Below, one piece after another: positions 59,757-64,000 of a stretch of DNA of 64,000 nucleotides. Under the pieces are notes generated by a model that saw nothing but the letters and a program-made list of their open reading frames with translations, searched no databases and had not been told where the DNA came from. Made by a program: the position numbers and the translations under genes. The first letter of the stretch is position 1, and each line of letters begins with the position of its first letter. Origin of the DNA: Ianthella basta (taxonomy: Eukaryota > Porifera > Demospongiae > Verongiida > Ianthellidae); NCBI GenBank assembly GCA_964019415.1, contig OZ025879.1, forward strand, positions 3,202,737-3,266,736, written 5' to 3'.

Positions 59757-60786
59757 ATTTACGCTTGCTGCCCAGCACCAAAATGTGGCGACAGTGCCAC
59801 ACCCCCGTGACGTCACTGGGTTTGCAAAGGTCCCAGGTGTGTATATTTACAATGTATTATCATAGAAGTTCATTGCATCGTTGTTCAATCGTAGAACCTC
59901 GAGGTGACTTGATATTGGGCAGGTACATAGCATAACCCATCACAACGGACTGTAGAGGGTTTCGGCTTCGTAGGCCTTCGTTTAGTGATGCTACTGGGTG
60001 TGCAAACCGTCGAAGGGTGTAGCTATGTTGAAGCATAGCGCAACGTGGGATTCTGGGCTCTATGGCTGAAGAAAGCGTTGTTTCCTCCTCTTCTTCTGTT
60101 ATATACATCCAATGGAGAGTTGTCTGAAGAAGATCTTGCCGAGTACTCGTCGCTCGTTAGACCCTATCAAGACGAACCATTGGCTGGGGAAGATACCACG
60201 GAAACGAAGACAAACTCGACGCAGATGGGCTCTCTCCGGGAATCCTGCAAGACAGATACGAAAGAGCCGAGACATCACAGTGTCATTATTACATGTGGGA
60301 GAGGCTGCCACCGTGTCTTACCTGCTTTGTGTGTCTTCGTTCTCCTCTCTGGTCGCGATCCGTATAAGATAGCTGGTCTTCTGTCGGTGGAGCTATTGTG
60401 TCAACGTTCGGCACGGATCCCTGCTTCAGAAGGGTACGAGGCGTTTTATCGGCTGCTTCATCTCCCAAAGATAGCTTGTGCTGGAAGCAAGTCGGCTAGA
60501 AATGTGCGGAACAGAGAGCAGAGTGTTCCGATGGTTCGAAGTTGGCCCTATGACGCCGAACGAATTGAGTCCACAGTCTCCGTAAACGGACATCTTCTGG
60601 GAAGCGGCGCATTGAAAACTTTATTCGGCCCACTGGCTACGCAGTACCTTACACCGTGCTTGACATCGTTTTCAGCCATATCTTGGCAATGTAAAAAGTT
60701 TCCATTTGCAAACCCAATGACGTTTTCTGACGTCACAAGTATTGCGCAAGAATGGTCGCCACTTTTTGGTGCTGGACAGCAAGTGT
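59757..60786 (+). mobile_element. about 1.03-kb terminal-inverted-repeat element with a 247-codon ORF
   Basis: The left end (ATTTACGCTTGCTGCCCAGC, ACCAAAATGTGGCGAC, TGACGTCACTGGGTTTGCAAA) is matched in inverted form at the right end (TTTGCAAACCCAATGACG, TCGCCACTTTTTGGTGCTGG, CAGCAAGTGTAAAT). This gives TIRs of about 75 bases with gaps. The interior holds an ORF at 60045-60788 that runs into the right TIR. It includes ELSEEDLAEYSSLVRPYQDE, vaguely like the start of P2X7-C-like domain proteins seen in invertebrate repeats; I would not insist on that. No DDE motif seen. Superfamily undetermined. Confidence 0.6.
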
Positions 60787-60789
60787 AAA

Positions 60790-60957
60790 TTGTGGTGGAT
60801 TTAGAGGGGGGATCCAGGGGTGCAAAGGAACCACCCTTTTGTTAGTTTTATGTACGACTTTGAGCAGTTTTTAGACCAGAAAGAAGCGTGGTATATCAGG
60901 GGCACTGTGTGCGCATCTAATTACTTTAGAACCCCCCTAGATCCTGGATCCGCCACT
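60790..60957. mobile_element. short hAT-like terminal-repeat element
   Basis: The right end, read inward on the minus strand, is CAGTGGCGGATCCAGGATCT, a widespread hAT-type terminus. The left end (GTGGTGGATTTAG followed by GGGGGGATCCAGGGG) is its diverged partner. The length is about 165 bases with no ORF. It abuts the right TIR of the preceding element and may have inserted into it. An 8-base duplication could not be confirmed. Confidence 0.5.
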
Positions 60958-61660
60958 GATACCCCTAACCTACCCTAGTCGGGCGTGATCTCAACAGGGC
61001 TATACTTCAAGTAGCTAGCTAGATTGTACCGTTAGAATAGTAGTGTTGTGCGGTAGGATTAGCTAGACCATACAGCTTACCTAACCAGTCCAGTTAACGG
61101 ACAAGCAGCGGGTAGGCCAAGTTTATTATATGTCAGGAACAAGTCACCTCGAGCTCAGCTGCATGTACATGTGTTGATCAAGAATGAACGGCCGGACGGC
61201 CCGCTCACGAGGACAAGTTAATTATACCTTGGCGTCAATTTCCAACTGCGGCGACCTTCTCTCAGAGCACTAGTCTCGTTCCCAGCCCCCCGAAAGGTCT
61301 GGCACATTTGCTCGATATTTTGATTAATTGAAAACTTTCGGCATGTCTCATCACGTGCACACGGATTGGGGCGCTTGCCAGAATCGCCTCAAGGGGCGGT
61401 ACGGACATTGTGTAAAACTGTACGCCATTTCCCGGACAGCTAACGATAAGCCAGCGAGAAGTCAGGAAAGGGTGTAATTCAGCAGAAAAAACGCTTATAT
61501 TTACTGGAAAAAAATCTGTTCCTCTAGAGGTGGCGAGAAAACGAGCCGTTTCGTCGAGATTGCCTAGCGACATCATCCTCAGTAGCTCCCGCCATTTTCC
61601 CTACTCTCGGACATTTTTTCCTAAAGTGGGACAAGCATTAGAAATTACGACGCTTTCATT
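60958..61660. other. no gene recognised
   Basis: A minus-strand 104-codon ORF (61576-61262) starts beside AAAATGGCGGGAGC, which looks like a promoter-proximal start (MAGATEDDVARQSRRNG in one frame). However, neither frame matches a known protein. CpG-rich at 61140-61600. Possibly a transposon 5' region or a host first exon. Confidence 0.3.
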
Positions 61661-61666
61661 TAAACT

Positions 61667-61908
61667 TCATTTAAGTGGATAAGATCGGTAATACAGCCAT
61701 GAAATCAGCTGATCTTTGCATTTGACTCCCACCTCTGCCTTTCTTAGTTTGTCCAGCAGCGAGTTGATGTACAGTGAGAAGAGCACTGGTGACAGGACAC
61801 ATCCTTGCCTGAGCCCATTCACCACCCCAAAAGATTCACGAAGTATTTCGCCAACTCTCACTTCATATCTTGACTCCATATAAGCCGAGTTCAAAAACTC
61901 CATTCTAT

Positions 61909-61939
<31 letters not shown>

Positions 61940-63450
61940 TCGATTCACCCTGTCACAGGCCTTCTTAAATTAAGTCAATAAATGCAGCAAACATCCCTTT
62001 CTTCCTTCTAGCCATCATTATTTGCCCCAATAGACCACAGTCAAAATCTGATCTCTACATCCCCTACCTCTCCTAAAGCCACCGTGCTCCTCGGCTAACA
62101 ATTGCCTTTCTTCTACAACCTTCAAGAGCCTTTCTTGTACAATTATGCACATTGCCTTGTACACCACTGACACCAGAGATATCCCTCTAAACTCATCTGT
62201 TCTACAAGCTTCCCTAGTCTTTTTCTTTTGGTACTGGTACCACAACACTACTCTACCAAACTGATGGGACCATTCTATTCAACCAGCACCAATTGGAACA
62301 GCTCCTGCCCCACCACACGTCTAGCAGCATTTCCCTGTTTGTCATTTCCGCTGTGAGACATCTTTCCCAGCTGCTGCCTTAACTTTTAGTTTCTGCAGAG
62401 CCTATATCACTTCCTCCTTAGTAAAGGCCCCACCCAACATATCACTCCCTCCGTCACCCACTTTTTCCTCTCTTCTGCCCACCTCCTTGGCCACCTCTCC
62501 ACCATTAAGTACCTCATCAAAGTGTTTCCTCCAGACTGATACTGCCTCTCTCCCTGTTCTAACAGATCCTTCAGCATCAATAACCTTGCTTACATCTACT
62601 CTATCTCTCGCCTTGTCTACCACCTTCAACCTCTTCATCATCTTCCACCACTTCCCTGGGTGCTTTGCCAACCTTTCCAGTTCCACACACCTTTGATTCT
62701 CATAACTCTTCCTTGCCCACCTTTTAAGCCTTCCTCTTCTCCCAATACCCCTTTCTCAGTATTCTCCTCTCATCCAAACTCCTGCATTGCAGCCATTGTA
62801 ATTCTGCCTTATGGAATTGTCTCCACAACCCCACAATCTCCTTGGTAAACCAGGGTTGTCCCCTGTCCCTGGAGCCTATCTTCACCTTTACTTCAACCAA
62901 CCCCCTTTTCAGCAATGCCACTACCTCCCCACATATCTCATCTGGCTCATTCTGATCCTTCTCAGCATTTCTCAATTTGTTCTCCAACTTCCTGATGCTT
63001 TCTTTTTCATTATGGAAGTAATCCTCTGGTACCACAAATTCTTCCTGGCCTCTGGTGGCTTCTCTTCCTTGACCTCCTCACTTATCCCCTTCCTCAGAAT
63101 ATCCCATTGCAACAGTGAATGATCCAGCACCCTCACTGCAATTCCTTCAAGCTCCACCTCTTCAATACTTTCATTCATAGTAGTCACTTTAAAGTTGCCA
63201 ATCAATCCAATATTCTGCCCTCTGATAATGCAGTAATCAACCACTGACGACCTTCGCTCTGACACACATGTGAACCTGTCTATTTTTATTCTGCCATTCA
63301 CTACTACCATGTCCACACTTCTAACAATGCCCACAATAGCTTCACCCTGGTTGTTCTTCACAACATCAATCACTTTTCTTGTAGGTATACCTTCCCTATC
63401 CATAATTGAAATCCAATTTACCACATCTAGCATTGTATGCACATATAATT
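61667..63450 (-). mobile_element. degraded non-LTR retrotransposon (endonuclease end plus RT)
   Basis: Minus-strand pieces in order from 63442: the end of an AP-type endonuclease (SSVVDYCIIRGQNIGLIGNF, LDHSLLQWDIL), linker (GQPWFTKEIVGLWRQFHKAE; ELERLAKHPGKWWKMMKRL), then RT (EFRGISLVSVVYKAM, EEHGGFRRGRGCRDQI, GLRQGCVLSPVLFSLYINSL). The catalytic YxDD region should follow but is lost near 61667. Several frame changes and a C-run/CA microsatellite (61911-61938) interrupt it. The HGGFRRGRGCRDQI style differs from the LINE at 56537, so this is a different clade, perhaps RTE- or Tx1-like. Confidence 0.8.
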
Positions 63451-64000
63451 TGCAATAGAAATTTTCTCAAATTTGCTCCACTCATGAAATTTACAAAAAT
63501 TATGGTTGCGAACATTTTGCAATATATGGTATGCACATACACATTATGTATGAATGCATGATTCACACACATTATGTATGAATGCATGATTCACACACAT
63601 TATGTATGAATGCAGTGCATGATTGCATAATATTCGTGGAAAATGCCCATGCACGTGCATGTTCATCCTGTAAAGGCCTGCATGTGTAATCAAGCTTATG
63701 GCTTTTTAAGTGCACAGTGGCTAACCTATATTGCTGATAAATAAATGTACCATTAATCTGATCATGCAGATTATATACAGAACTGCATGTGGCGATGAAA
63801 AACATAGCTACAAGCGGCATATATATATATAATACTGTAACACTTTCGTAACATGCATGCAAGAAGTGACAGCAACAGTGATAAAATTACTACAACTTTA
63901 TTTATATTAATGTTCAGACACAATGCAATTACATAATTTTATAGCTGCTCTTTTATGCTCACTGCTAGTAGTTATTGTATGATTATACACTTATGATTGT
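63451..64000. other. AT-rich right end, no gene
   Basis: Nothing coding seen. About 63539-63622 is a 28-base tandem repeat (ACACATTATGTATGAATGCA with TGATTCAC), about three copies. Confidence 0.6.

Overview
The window is eukaryotic nuclear DNA from an animal, probably an early-branching invertebrate and possibly a demosponge. The sponge call is inference. It rests on the small introns, the ankyrin/multi-death-domain gene, and the mix of small foldback transposons, Helitrons and non-LTR retrotransposons. Host genes have GT-AG introns (one looks GC-AG). (CA)n/(TG)n runs and minisatellites crowd the introns and often touch the splice sites.

Five host genes can be joined exon by exon with consistent phases. 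(1) 1-7178, minus: cytosolic-type valyl-tRNA synthetase, 3' part outside the window. (2) 9161-14947, minus: a six-exon gene for a ~1,039-residue protein with about 20 or more membrane segments that I do not recognise. (3) 17566-37183, minus: a 22-exon SynGAP/DAB2IP/RASAL2-type RasGAP (split PH, C2, RasGAP, coiled coil). (4) 37515-44572, plus: EOGT, the ER O-GlcNAc transferase for EGF domains, 15 exons, head to head with the RasGAP across about 330 bases. (5) 48243-53373, minus: a ~1,359-residue protein with about 18 ankyrin repeats and four death domains.

Between and inside the genes lie a pogo-like element with TA flanks (7741-8523), Helitron-like ends (12.4-12.9 kb), a 127-base foldback with 9-base duplications (15.5 kb), a hAT-like MITE (27.4 kb) and several other long hairpins (21.2, 24.7, 38.2, 43.0, 45.3, 56.4 kb). 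Large minisatellites sit at 3.55-4.35 kb (14-base unit), 6.09-6.37 kb (41-base) and 46.37-47.9 kb (34-base).

From 53.4 kb to the right end the DNA is mostly transposon-derived: a Helitron helicase tail with its 3' hairpin, a duplicated small coding unit, two tandem arrays, pieces of three LINEs, and a ~1 kb terminal-inverted-repeat element with a 247-codon ORF. I saw no rRNA, tRNA or CRISPR array.

The host genes do not form one pathway. They look like an ordinary mix: translation, an unknown membrane protein, Ras signalling, ER glycosylation, and a death-domain signalling or innate-immunity scaffold.
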